Positions 7,759-15,535 of a DNA stretch of 64,000 nucleotides are shown in pieces; within the stretch, counting starts at the first letter, position 1, and each line of letters opens with the position of its first letter. Both the position numbers and the translations under genes were made by a program. The notes below the pieces were generated by a model that searched no databases, was not told the origin of the DNA, and was given only the letters and a program-made list of their open reading frames with translations. This DNA comes from Natrinema pallidum DSM 3751 (GTDB lineage Archaea; Halobacteriota; Halobacteria; Halobacteriales; Natrialbaceae), in contig NZ_AOII01000072.1 of NCBI RefSeq assembly GCF_000337615.1, positions 1 through 64,000 on the forward strand, written 5' to 3'.

Positions 7759-8757
7759 GTGTCGGAGTTCGCCTTCGAACTCGAGTTGTGCGCCCGCCTC
7801 GAGGAGCGACGCGACGGACTCGTCGCTCGCCAGCTCGGCGGCGGCGTCGCCGAACCCGGTGGGCGAATCCTCGATATCGTCCGTGTCGAACCCGGACCCG
7901 AATTCGAAGACCGCGTCGCGATCACGAGCGAGACGATCCCGGACGCCGCCATCGAGTCGGCCGTCGGCACCGGGCAGGCGCGCTACTGGAAGGACGCCTT
8001 CGACTGTCATCCCGAGCGCGCTCGCAGCGCCACGGAGCGGGCGCTCGAGATCGGCTTCTTCGAACGCGACCACAGCGCCAGCGCGGCCAGCAGCCGCGAG
8101 TACGTCCGCCAGGTTGCCCGCTACCCCGAGTGGTACGACCGCATCGTCGGGATCGAGAACAAGCCCGATCTCGGCCGCCCGGGAGATCTCGAGGCCCAAC
8201 TGCGGACGGACGTGAGCCTCGCGCTGGTCGACGAAGTCGTGCTCGCGACCGAGAGCTACGTGACGCGCGCCCATCTGCACCGGCTCCCCGAGGCGGTCGG
8301 CGTCTGGCGGCTCCACCGCGACGGGGCGGACGCGGGTCGCTCGCTCGAGATCGAGGTGCTCCGCGAGCCGACGCCGTTGGCGGTCGACGAGCCCGGGATC
8401 GAGCCCCTCGAGTCCCACCCCGGTCGGACGGAGATCGCGCCCGTCTCGCCCGCCGCGAAGGCGCGGGCCCGCCGACGGATCGCCGAACGGGCCTATGGAA
8501 AGGGCTGGCGAACGTACGACTTCCCCGAGTGTGCGGCCTGCCGCCCGGACGACGCGAGCGGTGCGACGCTACCGTACTGCGAGTGGAACGGTCGCGTGAT
8601 CGACGCCGGATCGGAGTGTGGGAGCGCGTGTCCGGGCTACGAGGCGGCGTCGGCGACCGCCGTCGATCTCGAGGCCGAGCGCGATCGGCGAACGTCGTGG
8701 GAGGCCGAGCCGAGCGGAAAGCGTCGACGGCAGTCGGGGCTGGATCGGTTCGGCTGA
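7759..8757 (+). CDS. DUF5787-like haloarchaeal protein
   Basis: A 332-aa soluble protein starting VSEFAFELELCARLEE. Residues 30-180 contain a pattern seen in nuclease-like domains: a strand-rich EFEDRVAITS and later IVGIENKPDLGRPGDLEAQL, where E-N-K could be an ExK catalytic pair. A Cys cluster follows (CAACRPDD near 257, then CEWNG and CGSACPGYE), suggesting a metal site. It resembles the haloarchaeal family annotated DUF5787. Function is unknown; a PD-(D/E)XK-like fold is my inference from the ExK motif. Confidence 0.75.
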   Translation: MSEFAFELELCARLEERRDGLVARQLGGGVAEPGGRILDIVRVEPGPEFEDRVAITSETIPDAAIESAVGTGQARYWKDAFDCHPERARSATERALEIGFFERDHSASAASSREYVRQVARYPEWYDRIVGIENKPDLGRPGDLEAQLRTDVSLALVDEVVLATESYVTRAHLHRLPEAVGVWRLHRDGADAGRSLEIEVLREPTPLAVDEPGIEPLESHPGRTEIAPVSPAAKARARRRIAERAYGKGWRTYDFPECAACRPDDASGATLPYCEWNGRVIDAGSECGSACPGYEAASATAVDLEAERDRRTSWEAEPSGKRRRQSGLDRFG

Positions 8758-8791
8758 CGCTCGCGGCCGCGGCGTCGACGGCAGGTCGCGG

Positions 8792-9616
8792 TCACAGGAC
8801 GTACTGTTCGCCGTCGATCGCCAGCGGCTCCTCGAACGCCTCTGCGGCGGGATAGAAGTGAGCTAGATGGACCAGCCGCGTCCGCGTGGCGTCCAGTTCC
8901 GCGGCCAGTGCGAGGGCTCCCTCTCGTGTCATGTGTTTCGTGCCGAACGTCCGGGCGACGCCGGTGGCGTCCTCGTGGCGGCCGCCGAGGGGGTGATGGT
9001 CGCAGAGGCTCGCCGGGACGATCGCGTCGGCCAGCAGGAGATCCGGATCGGCCAACACTGCGCGGGACTCCTCGGGAACCGCGTAGCTCGTATCGCCAGT
9101 AATCGACAGTTTCGCGCCCGTCTCCGGGTCTTCGACGGCGAGTCCGTAACAGATCAGCGGCGGATGCTCGACCGGCACCAGCGTCACGTCGAGCCCGCAG
9201 ATCCGTTCGGTCTCGAGGGGCGTCGTCGGTACGACAGTAACGCGATCGAGGTAGTGATAGTCGGCGCGAACCGTCTCAGCGACGCTCGCGCCCGTCTCGG
9301 GGTCGGTCTCGTCGGCCGCATAGACCGACAGGTCGTCCAATACGCGAAAGACGTTGCCCAACCCGTCGAGGTGGTCGAAGTGGATGTGGGTAATGACGGC
9401 GGCATCGGGCAGCGGGACCTCGTCGCGGAGGAACTGATACCGGAAGTCGGGGCTGAAGTCGATAAGCAGCGACTCGTCGGTCCGCTCGTTCTCGACGTGG
9501 ACGGAGAATCGCGTGCGCTCAACGCCGCGCTCTCGAGCGGCGGTACAGGTGTCACAGTCGCAGCCGACGGTCGGCGTCCCCGTCGTGTCGCCGGTTCCGA
9601 GCAGGGTTACCCGCAT
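8792..9616 (-). CDS. MBL-fold metal-dependent hydrolase (PhnP-like)
   Basis: A 274-aa metallo-beta-lactamase-fold protein. It opens with MRVTLLGTGDTTGTPTVGC, has a CDCDTC cysteine cluster near residue 22 as in PhnP-type phosphodiesterases, and carries the metal motif HIHFDHLDG near residue 78. A later D (ITGDTSYA) and terminal His residues (HLAHFYP) complete the two-metal site. PhnP relatives cleave cyclic phosphodiesters. The ATG at 9616 is preferred to the GTG two codons upstream. No phn genes are nearby, so substrate is open. Confidence 0.85.
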   Translation of the reverse strand: MRVTLLGTGDTTGTPTVGCDCDTCTAARERGVERTRFSVHVENERTDESLLIDFSPDFRYQFLRDEVPLPDAAVITHIHFDHLDGLGNVFRVLDDLSVYAADETDPETGASVAETVRADYHYLDRVTVVPTTPLETERICGLDVTLVPVEHPPLICYGLAVEDPETGAKLSITGDTSYAVPEESRAVLADPDLLLADAIVPASLCDHHPLGGRHEDATGVARTFGTKHMTREGALALAAELDATRTRLVHLAHFYPAAEAFEEPLAIDGEQYVL

Positions 9617-9652
9617 CGTCACTGCGGCCCTCCGGCCCGCTCGCGTGTGCGA

Positions 9653-9979
9653 TTACACATACGATCGCCCTTCCGCGAACGCCCGCCGGAGCAGCGGATG
9701 GTCCTCCCGTTCGTCGACTCGTTCGGCGGGGAGGACGTACGGCGAGAAGACGACGCCGTACTCGGCCCCGACGGTCTTGGCCAGTTGCTCGAGTTGCCGT
9801 TCGCGCTCCTCGTCGGCCGCCTCGAGGACGATCAACACCTCGGCCTCGGCGTGGACATCGCGATCGCCCTGGATGGCGTCGCCGAACACGACGAGTTCAC
9901 GGATCGACTTGCCGTAGTCGGCCCGTGCCCGGGCCGCGAACGCGTCCGCGGCGTCCCCCTGTGGTGGGTCATCGCTCAT
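9653..9979 (-). CDS. Nucleotidyltransferase-like domain protein (degenerate active site)
   Basis: A 108-aa protein with the minimal nucleotidyltransferase (MNT) outline: a helix ending SIRELVVFGDAIQGDRDVHAEAEVLIVLE. The normal signature is G-S followed by D-x-D. Here Ser is replaced by Asp (FGDAIQGD) and the paired Asp residues are replaced by Glu (AEAEVLIV). Catalysis is therefore doubtful. No HEPN partner gene lies next to it, so a MNT/HEPN toxin-antitoxin role is not supported. Confidence 0.7.
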   Translation of the reverse strand: MSDDPPQGDAADAFAARARADYGKSIRELVVFGDAIQGDRDVHAEAEVLIVLEAADEERERQLEQLAKTVGAEYGVVFSPYVLPAERVDEREDHPLLRRAFAEGRSYV

Positions 9980-10035
9980 AGAGGGTGATTGACAGCCGTC
10001 GCATAAAGGGTATTCCCCGCGAGACGGGGGAATCC

Positions 10036-10431
10036 CTACACCGTCCCGTGATCGGCGTCATCGCCGGGGTCGTACTCGTGGTCGCGAAGGAGGTCCGGAT
10101 CGACGTCGCGCAGGACCGCCTCGTGGGTCGCCTCGAGCACGACCGGTGGCGCGCAGTCGGCTTCCTCGGCCTCGATCCAGCGGCCGAGACAGAGACACCA
10201 TTGATCGCCGGGTTCGAGTCCCGGAAACTCGAACTCCGGTTTCGGCGTGGTAAGGTCGTTTCCTTGCGCCCGACTGAATCGGAGAAATTCCTCGGTCATC
10301 ACGGCACAGAGTTCGTGTCGGCCCCGATCGGACTCGACCCGGCGACAGCACCCGTCCCGCAGGAATCCCGTCATCGGATCGGTACAGCAGGGCTCGAGTT
10401 CGGTCCCGTATACGTTCCGGTCGTCGGGCAT
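10036..10431 (-). CDS. DUF2237 family protein
   Basis: A 131-aa protein matching DUF2237: NVYGTELEPCCTDPMTGFLRDGCC near the N-terminus (four cysteines), then HELCAVMTEEFLRFSRAQGNDL and PGDQWCLCLGRW. The clustered cysteines and the CLC pair suggest a metal or redox site. The family is widespread in bacteria and archaea and has no established function. Length is normal. Confidence 0.88.
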   Translation of the reverse strand: MPDDRNVYGTELEPCCTDPMTGFLRDGCCRRVESDRGRHELCAVMTEEFLRFSRAQGNDLTTPKPEFEFPGLEPGDQWCLCLGRWIEAEEADCAPPVVLEATHEAVLRDVDPDLLRDHEYDPGDDADHGTV

Positions 10432-10599
10432 GTGACTCGCAACGGCAGGCGGGTGGAAAAGCGTGGCGTCGAGCGGCCGTCGGGCAGCCGCGCCGCCCTC
10501 GAGTCCGAATCCGTCGCGGCGGCGAAAACCGTTCGTGCGACCGTCTCCGGTTCGGAACTCGGGGACGGCAGCGACCCCGTTATCTCGGTGTACGCAGCG

Positions 10600-10932
10600 T
10601 TATTGCTGTGCAACAGCGTTGATCCCGGTCTGGACCCAGTACCAGGAGATGATCGGGAAGAAGATGAAAAGCAGGAAAATCGGCATCGCTCCCTGGTCCG
10701 TGACACTCTCTGCTGCGTTGGAAATCTGCCAGAAGACGATAATGTTTACGAACGGAATGATCGCCAGAATCGGGGACAGATCTTGGTTCGTTCCCTGATC
10801 GAGCGCCTTTGCAGTCTTGTACGTCCAGTAGATCGGGTACAGTCCAAGTGTGATGATTGTGAGGACAACCTGTTTGACAAGCGATCCGGTTGTGAATGCT
10901 GATTTGTCTGTAATTTTTGATGTTTCAGACAT
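10600..10932 (-). CDS. DUF4234-like small membrane protein
   Basis: A 110-aa protein starting MSETSKITDKS with three hydrophobic segments: VVLTIITLGLYPIYWTYKTAK, ILAIIPFVNIIVFWQI and MPIFLLFIFFPIISWYWVQ. The GLYPIYWTYK motif is typical of DUF4234 proteins. Codons are markedly more A/T-rich than in neighbours and the flanks are AT-rich, so the gene was probably acquired. A TATA-like run near 10957-10969 lies about 30 bases upstream of the ATG, suggesting a leaderless message. Confidence 0.75.
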   Translation of the reverse strand: MSETSKITDKSAFTTGSLVKQVVLTIITLGLYPIYWTYKTAKALDQGTNQDLSPILAIIPFVNIIVFWQISNAAESVTDQGAMPIFLLFIFFPIISWYWVQTGINAVAQQ

Positions 10933-11407
10933 ATACGAGATATTTTTACTCCGTACATATATGTCTTCTTGAGTATCGCGGCTTTGGGCCCATATAGAAA
11001 TGAATGTTATATTAAATTTACCATAGAATATCGGCAAACGTGATGCTAATAGCGGATGATAATATACTCACAGGTTTCTGGGACAGGCAAAAAAGCACTC
11101 CACTACATTATTCTCCATTACTGACTAAATCCGCTGAATCTCTGGTACATCATTTAAAAATCCCAGTAGAAATATCTACCATACTATGGTAAACACTGAA
11201 ACGATTCACACACTGATCGCGAAGCCGTCATCTGACCAGGTGTGCGATAACGGTCAGTAGTGACTATATTCTCCGCTGTAATACCACCCCGACAACACGG
11301 ATTCGCTACTATCGCCACCGGGGACTATCCAATCCGTCGGAGACGACTCGTATACGATGCCGGTGCGAAAACAAGGATAGAAGTCTAATCCAGTTTCGAG
11401 TCAGGCG
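10933..11407. other. AT-rich intergenic region
   Basis: This gap lies between the DUF4234-like gene and the 3' end of the AAA ATPase gene. It is much richer in A/T than the chromosome around it and holds no convincing gene. Its recognisable content is the promoter of the upstream gene and the 84-bp palindromic repeat at 11185-11268. A 24-codon frame starting at 11186 lies wholly inside that repeat and is not counted as a gene. Confidence 0.7.
11185..11268 (+). repeat. 84-bp palindromic repeat, copy A
   Basis: This stretch has 15-bp imperfect terminal inverted repeats (TATGGTAAACACTGA against TATAGTCACTACTGA) around an inner inverted repeat built from CACACTGATCGC and a partner ending CAGGTGTGC. 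A second copy, also exactly 84 bp, lies in inverted orientation at 48774-48857 and shares the central block almost base for base. Fixed length plus terminal repeats suggest a miniature mobile element (MITE); a conserved hairpin RNA is an alternative. Confidence 0.7.
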
Positions 11408-12874
11408 TCAGTGATCGTGGTCGTGATCGTGTGAGTGGCCACCGTCGGCCCCGTGGTCTGACGACGATCGTCTCGCATCGCTTGGCTCACCCCCGTCGCT
11501 AGCCTTGTCGATGTCGCCGCCGGCGACGAGCGCGTCGTGGTCCCCCTCCATCATGTCCATGTTCTTCAGCGTGTCCCGTTCCTCGAACTCCTCGACGGCG
11601 TTCAAGAGATCCTCCTGGGTCAGCGTCGTTCGGTCCTCGGTCAGCGCCTCGAGCACCGCTTCCCGGAGCACCATCCGGAGGTCGCTGCCGGTCAGCCCTT
11701 CCGTGACCTCGGCGATGAGATGCGGATCGAACTCGTCGATGTCCATCGTTCGCGTGATGAGGCCGAGAATGTCGGCCCGCATGCCCGAATCGGGTTTGGG
11801 GAAGTTGATGATCTCGTCGAACCGTCGCCAGGCGGCGTCGTCTAACTGGTCGGGATGGTTGGTCGCGCCGATGAGCAAGACATCGTCATCGATGAGCGAG
11901 ATGTTGTCGATGCTCTTGAGAAGGGTGTTGACCGCGCGCTTGAGCGCGGCGTGTTCGTCGCTGCGGCGGGTCTTGGCGACGAAGTCGAACTCGTCGATAA
12001 AGAGGATACAGGGCGACAGTCGTTTCGCGACTTCGAACGTCTTGTCGACGTTTTTCGCCGTTTCGCCCAAATACTGGCTCGTGATCATCGAGAGTTTGAC
12101 CTCGACGAACGGCAGGTCCATGTCCTGTGCCAGCGCCTGCGCGGTGGACGTCTTCCCGGTTCCTGGCGGCCCGACGAACAGCAGTTTCCCGATCTCTCGC
12201 AGCCCGATATCGGCGAGATAATCCCGGTGTTCGATCGCTTTCGAAATCTTGTCGAGTTCGTTCTGCTGATCCTCGGTGAGCACGAGGTCGTCGAGGGACA
12301 TGTCGACCTCTTCGGGCGCGCGAACTTCCACGAGGTCCAACATCTCCTCGTCGTCCTCCTCGTCGAAGTACTCGTTGAGGAGGCCGTCGATCCAGACGCG
12401 ATCGGCCTGAATCGGTCGGTTCCGCTCGCGTGCCGCCTCGTGAGTTACGTCGAACTCGTAGTCGTCGTGGGACGCGAAGTGTTTCGCCAGCGTCGGGTTC
12501 TCGAGCAATCGGTCCGCGTCGACGCGCTCGGCGAACCATTCCTCGGCCATCCCCTGCTGGGCGAGGGTGATCGTCCCGGAGAACTCGTCGCGTTCGGTGA
12601 ACATCAGTTCGGAGACCGCCTCCCACGGGCGGTCGACGCCGGTCGCCTCGCGGGCGGTAGTGGTCGTGACCGATAGCGGACGGTCGATGCCGGCGGGTTT
12701 TCGAGTGCCCCCGTTGCCGCCCTCGGTGTCGCTCCCGTCATCGTCGGCGACACCACCGGTCCAGTAGACCTGCCGGAACGACGGCGGGAGGTCGTTCTCG
12801 TCTAGCGTCCGGTCGTCCGAATACACGCTCGTCGTGAGCAGGAACTCCACGACATCGAGCGCTGCATCACTCAT
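11408..12874 (-). CDS. AAA+ family ATPase with His-rich tail
   Basis: A 488-aa ATPase of the classical AAA type (Cdc48/FtsH-like module). Walker A is GPPGTGKT at residues 235-242 and Walker B ILFIDEFD at 290-297; NHPDQLDDAAWRRFDE downstream carries sensor and arginine-finger regions. The first 200 residues are an acidic non-catalytic domain with no recognised family. The C-terminus ends in an HSHDHDHDH tail, which could bind Ni, Co or Zn. I chose the ATG at 12874 (MSDAALDVV). It is divergent from the UspA gene. Substrate unknown. Confidence 0.88.
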   Translation of the reverse strand: MSDAALDVVEFLLTTSVYSDDRTLDENDLPPSFRQVYWTGGVADDDGSDTEGGNGGTRKPAGIDRPLSVTTTTAREATGVDRPWEAVSELMFTERDEFSGTITLAQQGMAEEWFAERVDADRLLENPTLAKHFASHDDYEFDVTHEAARERNRPIQADRVWIDGLLNEYFDEEDDEEMLDLVEVRAPEEVDMSLDDLVLTEDQQNELDKISKAIEHRDYLADIGLREIGKLLFVGPPGTGKTSTAQALAQDMDLPFVEVKLSMITSQYLGETAKNVDKTFEVAKRLSPCILFIDEFDFVAKTRRSDEHAALKRAVNTLLKSIDNISLIDDDVLLIGATNHPDQLDDAAWRRFDEIINFPKPDSGMRADILGLITRTMDIDEFDPHLIAEVTEGLTGSDLRMVLREAVLEALTEDRTTLTQEDLLNAVEEFEERDTLKNMDMMEGDHDALVAGGDIDKASDGGEPSDARRSSSDHGADGGHSHDHDHDH

Positions 12875-13021
12875 TCGGTGCATGTAGTCACTACACGTTC
12901 TTAACAGCGTCGTCCCGTGCAACGTATGTGAGTGAGTTTCACTCCCGGCGGTCGCGCTGGTAGCGTGTCGGCCCCGGACATCGGCACAACCGTTTTCGTG
13001 TACGGGCGCACAGTCACCCGT

Positions 13022-13393
13022 ATGAACGTGTTGCTGGGTCTCGGCGGCAGCGACGAGTCAGTGAAGACGCTCCGGCGAACCCTCGATCGAACGCGCGAGG
13101 TCGGTGACGAGTTGACGATCGTCGTCGTCGAGAAACCCGAGTCGAAACGCTCACAGGAGGAGATGTACCGACAGGCGGTCGACGCCCTCGAGGAGGCCGG
13201 CATCACCGATGTCGAAGTGGAGAAACTCGACGGCGATCCCGGAAGCGCGCTGGTCAACTACGCCGAGCAGGGGGACTACGACCAGCTGGTCATCGGCGGC
13301 GGAACCCTGAGCCCGATGGGGAAGATTCAGCTCGGGCCGATCACCGAATTCGTCCTGCTGAACGCCCCGACGACGGTCAAACTGGTGCGATAA
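13022..13393 (+). CDS. Universal stress protein family (UspA) protein
   Basis: A 123-aa single UspA domain: N-terminal strand MNVLLGLGGSDES, then the C-terminal nucleotide-loop region LVIGGGTLSPMGKIQLGPITEFVLLNA. The loop differs from the ATP-binding consensus G-x2-G-x9-G-S/T, since Pro-Ile-Thr follows the second glycine. It ends with a typical V-x-LVR strand. The stop is two bases before the GNAT gene, so the two are co-transcribed. A TATA-like CCGTTTTCG lies about 29 bases before the ATG. Confidence 0.88.
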   Translation: MNVLLGLGGSDESVKTLRRTLDRTREVGDELTIVVVEKPESKRSQEEMYRQAVDALEEAGITDVEVEKLDGDPGSALVNYAEQGDYDQLVIGGGTLSPMGKIQLGPITEFVLLNAPTTVKLVR

Positions 13394-13395
13394 CG

Positions 13396-13992
13396 ATGGC
13401 CGGTACGCGTCAGTATCCCGACGAACCGTCCGGCCCCTTCCCCTCGCCCCCGACGACGGTCGAGGATCGAGACGGACGGTCGATCGAGGTTCGGACAGCC
13501 GAGTCGTTCACCGGTGAGACGCTCGACGACGTCGTCGGGATGTACACCGCGTTCGATCCGACCGACCGCGCACAGGGGATCCCGCCGACCGGCGAGGAAC
13601 GGATCCGGACCTGGCTCGAGACGATCGGTGACGACAGCGTCAACGTCGTCGCGCGCCACGACGGGGACGCGATCGCCCACGCGATGCTCGTTCCCGATAC
13701 CGACGATCCGGCCGCGGTCGAACACGCATCCGACATCGAGTGGGAACTCGCGATCTTCGTCCTGCAGGCCTACCAGCGGGCCGGGATCGGGACGGTCCTG
13801 CTGAAGAACCTCCTGGGCCACGCGATCGATGTCGGCATCGAGCGAGTGTGGCTGACGGTCGAACGCTGGAACAACCCGGCGATCGCGCTCTACGAGCGGG
13901 TCGGGTTCGAGTCGACCGGCACCGAGAGCTTCGAACAGGAGATGGCGATCCGCCTCGAGAGCGACGATAACGGCGTGACCGACGGCGGTTGA
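13396..13992 (+). CDS. GNAT family N-acetyltransferase
   Basis: A 198-aa protein with a GNAT domain in residues 60-185. The acetyl-CoA binding turn is seen as LQAYQRAGIGTVLLKNLL (R/Q-x-x-G-x-G/A), and the last conserved element is WNNPAIALYERVGFE, the usual N-x-x-A-x-x-x-Y-x-x-x-G-F. It would transfer an acetyl group to a small molecule or protein amine. It is coupled to the UspA gene, a frequent haloarchaeal pairing, and its acceptor is unknown. Confidence 0.9.
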   Translation: MAGTRQYPDEPSGPFPSPPTTVEDRDGRSIEVRTAESFTGETLDDVVGMYTAFDPTDRAQGIPPTGEERIRTWLETIGDDSVNVVARHDGDAIAHAMLVPDTDDPAAVEHASDIEWELAIFVLQAYQRAGIGTVLLKNLLGHAIDVGIERVWLTVERWNNPAIALYERVGFESTGTESFEQEMAIRLESDDNGVTDGG

Positions 13993-14134
13993 CCGCGTCG
14001 GACTCCCATACCAATTGTGTAAATACAGTTTATTTATTTAACGTAATGAGAGAAACAATATGCGATAATATGGCGGCGAACTCAGTAAATATTCTGATGT
14101 GGTTGGCACTCGGTGCTGAATAGAGAGGATATGT

Positions 14135-14425
14135 TCAGCAATGGATTCTACTTTGAGGGGTAGTACGGGTGCAGACGAAGCCTCCCAACGGATTCCGGGA
14201 GACCGGCATCCTTCTGGAAGTGCCGAACAACTGCCCCTTGATCCCGAGGTACCACCATTCGTTCAGTATCATCACCATCTCAGGACCCGACGAGTTGTAG
14301 ATGGTAGAACCAGATATTTGCCCAAGATTCGTCGCGCGTTCGAGTTTGTTAGCGGCCTCTTCGCCCTGATCGTCGTCAGGTACGTTGGTCACCCCATTCG
14401 CCGTCATCGTCGAAAGGCGACCCAT
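14135..14425 (-). CDS. Hypothetical protein of the 14-kb cassette
   Basis: A 96-aa frame starting six bases after the stop of the wHTH gene on the same strand. The N-terminal half is acidic and Asn-rich (NVPDDDQGEEAANKLERATN), followed by SGPEMVMILNEWWYLGIKGQL. A second ATG lies at 14407. Base composition is lower in G/C than the core genome. I do not recognise a family; operon-like spacing is the main reason to believe it. Confidence 0.5.
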   Translation of the reverse strand: MGRLSTMTANGVTNVPDDDQGEEAANKLERATNLGQISGSTIYNSSGPEMVMILNEWWYLGIKGQLFGTSRRMPVSRNPLGGFVCTRTTPQSRIHC

Positions 14426-14431
14426 CGTCCG

Positions 14432-14662
14432 TCATTCCTCAGCAGACCAGACTAGAGAATTCCCGACTTTCTTCTTTGAGACACGTCCGTTATCCAGAAG
14501 ACGTCGAAGCCGATAGTCCGCACTCTGGCGCGCAATCCCGAGTTCGTCGGCAACTTCTTTTGTGCCCGCGGGCTCGTGTTTTCGAACCGCATTAAATACT
14601 TCCTCATCGGTGTGTTCGGGCTCAAATCGCCCGTCTTCGTTTCTTTCCCGGTCTTCATCCAT
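14432..14662 (-). CDS. Winged helix-turn-helix DNA-binding protein
   Basis: A 76-aa protein whose residues 18-72 form a wHTH: TDEEVFNAVRKHEPAGTKEVADELGIARQSADYRLRRLLDNGRVSKKKVGNSLVW, with recognition helix RQSADYRLRRLL and a short wing. Proteins of this size and sequence style are typical of haloarchaeal proviruses and integrative elements, where they control the element's own genes. It is divergent from the structured-RNA transcript starting near 14751, which it is placed to regulate. Confidence 0.8.
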   Translation of the reverse strand: MDEDRERNEDGRFEPEHTDEEVFNAVRKHEPAGTKEVADELGIARQSADYRLRRLLDNGRVSKKKVGNSLVWSAEE

Positions 14663-14750
14663 TAGTCTCTAGGTCGCAAGGTTCTCCCATCAACCTTCTG
14701 CTCAAAGGCAGATGGCACAACACTTAATGCGGTATGCTACATAGCAGAAG

Positions 14751-14871
14751 GTGCGAAGAAAGTCCGGCCTCTCGGGGCGTGACCGTCATAGGAAACGCCT
14801 GGGTGTTGGAGCCATCCAGGCCGGGCTTCTGAGGCCAGAAACCCATGAAGATATCCGCCCTCGCCGGACTT
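14751..14871 (+). ncRNA. Candidate structured RNA / leader with RNase P-like segment
   Basis: A TATA-like CACTTAATG at 14721-14729 predicts a start near 14751. The RNA can form an outer stem (14760-14768 with 14863-14871, nine pairs), a GGCGT/ACGCC hairpin (14776-14780 with 14795-14799) or alternatively GCCTGG/CCAGGC (14797-14802 with 14816-14821), and a stem 14823-14831 with 14836-14844. The order GAAGAAAGUCCGG, then AAACGCCUGGG 28 bases later, then GAAACCCA mirrors the P4-P9 part of bacterial RNase P RNA as I remember it. The 3' half of RNase P RNA is not visible. It overlaps the next gene's start. Confidence 0.4.
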
Positions 14872-15009
14872 CAACCCTCCGGCACGACGGTCGAATCGAC
14901 TACTGAAGATAACTGTGACGAGTGCGCGAAGTTTGAGGACGGCTTCGCGTGCGCTGATCGCTCATCTTCGGCCGCAAGGACTTCTCGGGTGACTTCTGAT
15001 GAGCGGTGA
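14845..15009 (+). CDS. 54-aa Cys-containing mini-protein of the cassette
   Basis: ATG at 14845 opens a 54-residue frame containing CDECAKFEDGFACAD, a CxxC pair plus a third Cys nine residues later, like half a zinc finger. It overlaps the next gene by eleven bases (its TGA is at 15007-15009, the next ATG at 14999), a sign of translational coupling. Its start codon lies inside the predicted RNA structure, so folding could control translation. Similar small Cys proteins are common in haloarchaeal mobile elements. Function unknown. Confidence 0.55.
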   Translation: MKISALAGLQPSGTTVESTTEDNCDECAKFEDGFACADRSSSAARTSRVTSDER

Positions 15010-15376
15010 GGACGTCGATCCCGAGAAGGCTGAATCCCTCGCTTGTGACTGCCTGGTGGAATATTTCCGGCACCCCGCGGAGTCCACCCGGAGCGATGTC
15101 GCCCGACTCGCCGAACTGACTTCGTCCATCAAGGTCGCCCTGGAGCGCGGCGAGACACCCGAAAAGCACAACATCGAAGAGGCTCGCTTCTACATCCGGC
15201 AGGTCGAAAAGCGGCTTGACGAAGTGACCGCGCTGTTCGGCTGGAACCCGTGGGATACGGGCGCGACATGGAGCGAACTCACCGACGAACAGCAGGCCGA
15301 AATCGAAGAACGTGACCGCCAGCGACTCGGTGACGACATCGACCCGGAGACGGGCATCAAGGAGGAGTGCGAATGA
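14999..15376 (+). CDS. Hypothetical acidic helical protein of the cassette
   Basis: A 125-aa protein, strongly helical and charged: LACDCLVEYFRHPAESTRSDVARLAELTSSIKVALERGETPEKHNIEEARFYIRQVEKRLDEVTALFG. The long amphipathic stretch suggests a coiled coil or helical bundle. It overlaps both neighbours (start inside the upstream gene, stop overlapping the next ATG as ATGA), so the three are one operon. I do not recognise the family, but this arrangement of overlapping small genes is typical of provirus or integrative-element cargo. Confidence 0.7.
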   Translation: MSGEDVDPEKAESLACDCLVEYFRHPAESTRSDVARLAELTSSIKVALERGETPEKHNIEEARFYIRQVEKRLDEVTALFGWNPWDTGATWSELTDEQQAEIEERDRQRLGDDIDPETGIKEECE

Positions 15377-15535
15377 TGTACGACAACGTCCGCGTGACGG
15401 CCCGTATCGTCCGCACCGACGACGGCAGAACTACACGAGTATCGCGTCGGTGGCGTTTCGTACCTCTCGGCTGAGGGGCCGCGAGACGCGCTGAACACCC
15501 ACGACATCCACGGCCAGGTGGTCGCCTACGAATAA
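15373..15535 (+). pseudogene. Small cassette gene with a one-base frameshift
   Basis: ATG at 15373 overlaps the upstream stop. The first frame reads MMYDNVRVTARIVRTDDG and then becomes Arg-rich and ends early. Moving to another frame at about 15430 restores a natural sequence, ELHEYRVGGVSYLSAEGPRD, ending HGQVVAYE and TAA at 15533-15535. Total length is 163 bases, one more than a multiple of three, so a single extra base explains it. It may be decay, a sequencing error or programmed shifting; no slippery run is evident. Family unknown. Confidence 0.6.

Noticed and set aside
9653-9979. MNT antitoxin of a MNT/HEPN toxin-antitoxin pair
   Set aside because: No HEPN gene lies on either side and the active-site residues are replaced.
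11186-11260. A 24-codon ATG frame after a TATA-like AT-rich run
   Set aside because: It lies entirely within palindromic repeat copy A, is not preserved in copy B, and is better explained as part of the repeat.
14751-15010. Calling the 14-kb RNA a genuine RNase P RNA
   Set aside because: Only the 5' half resembles RNase P RNA, the 3' conserved region is not visible, and a small gene starts inside the structure; I keep it as a candidate structured RNA.
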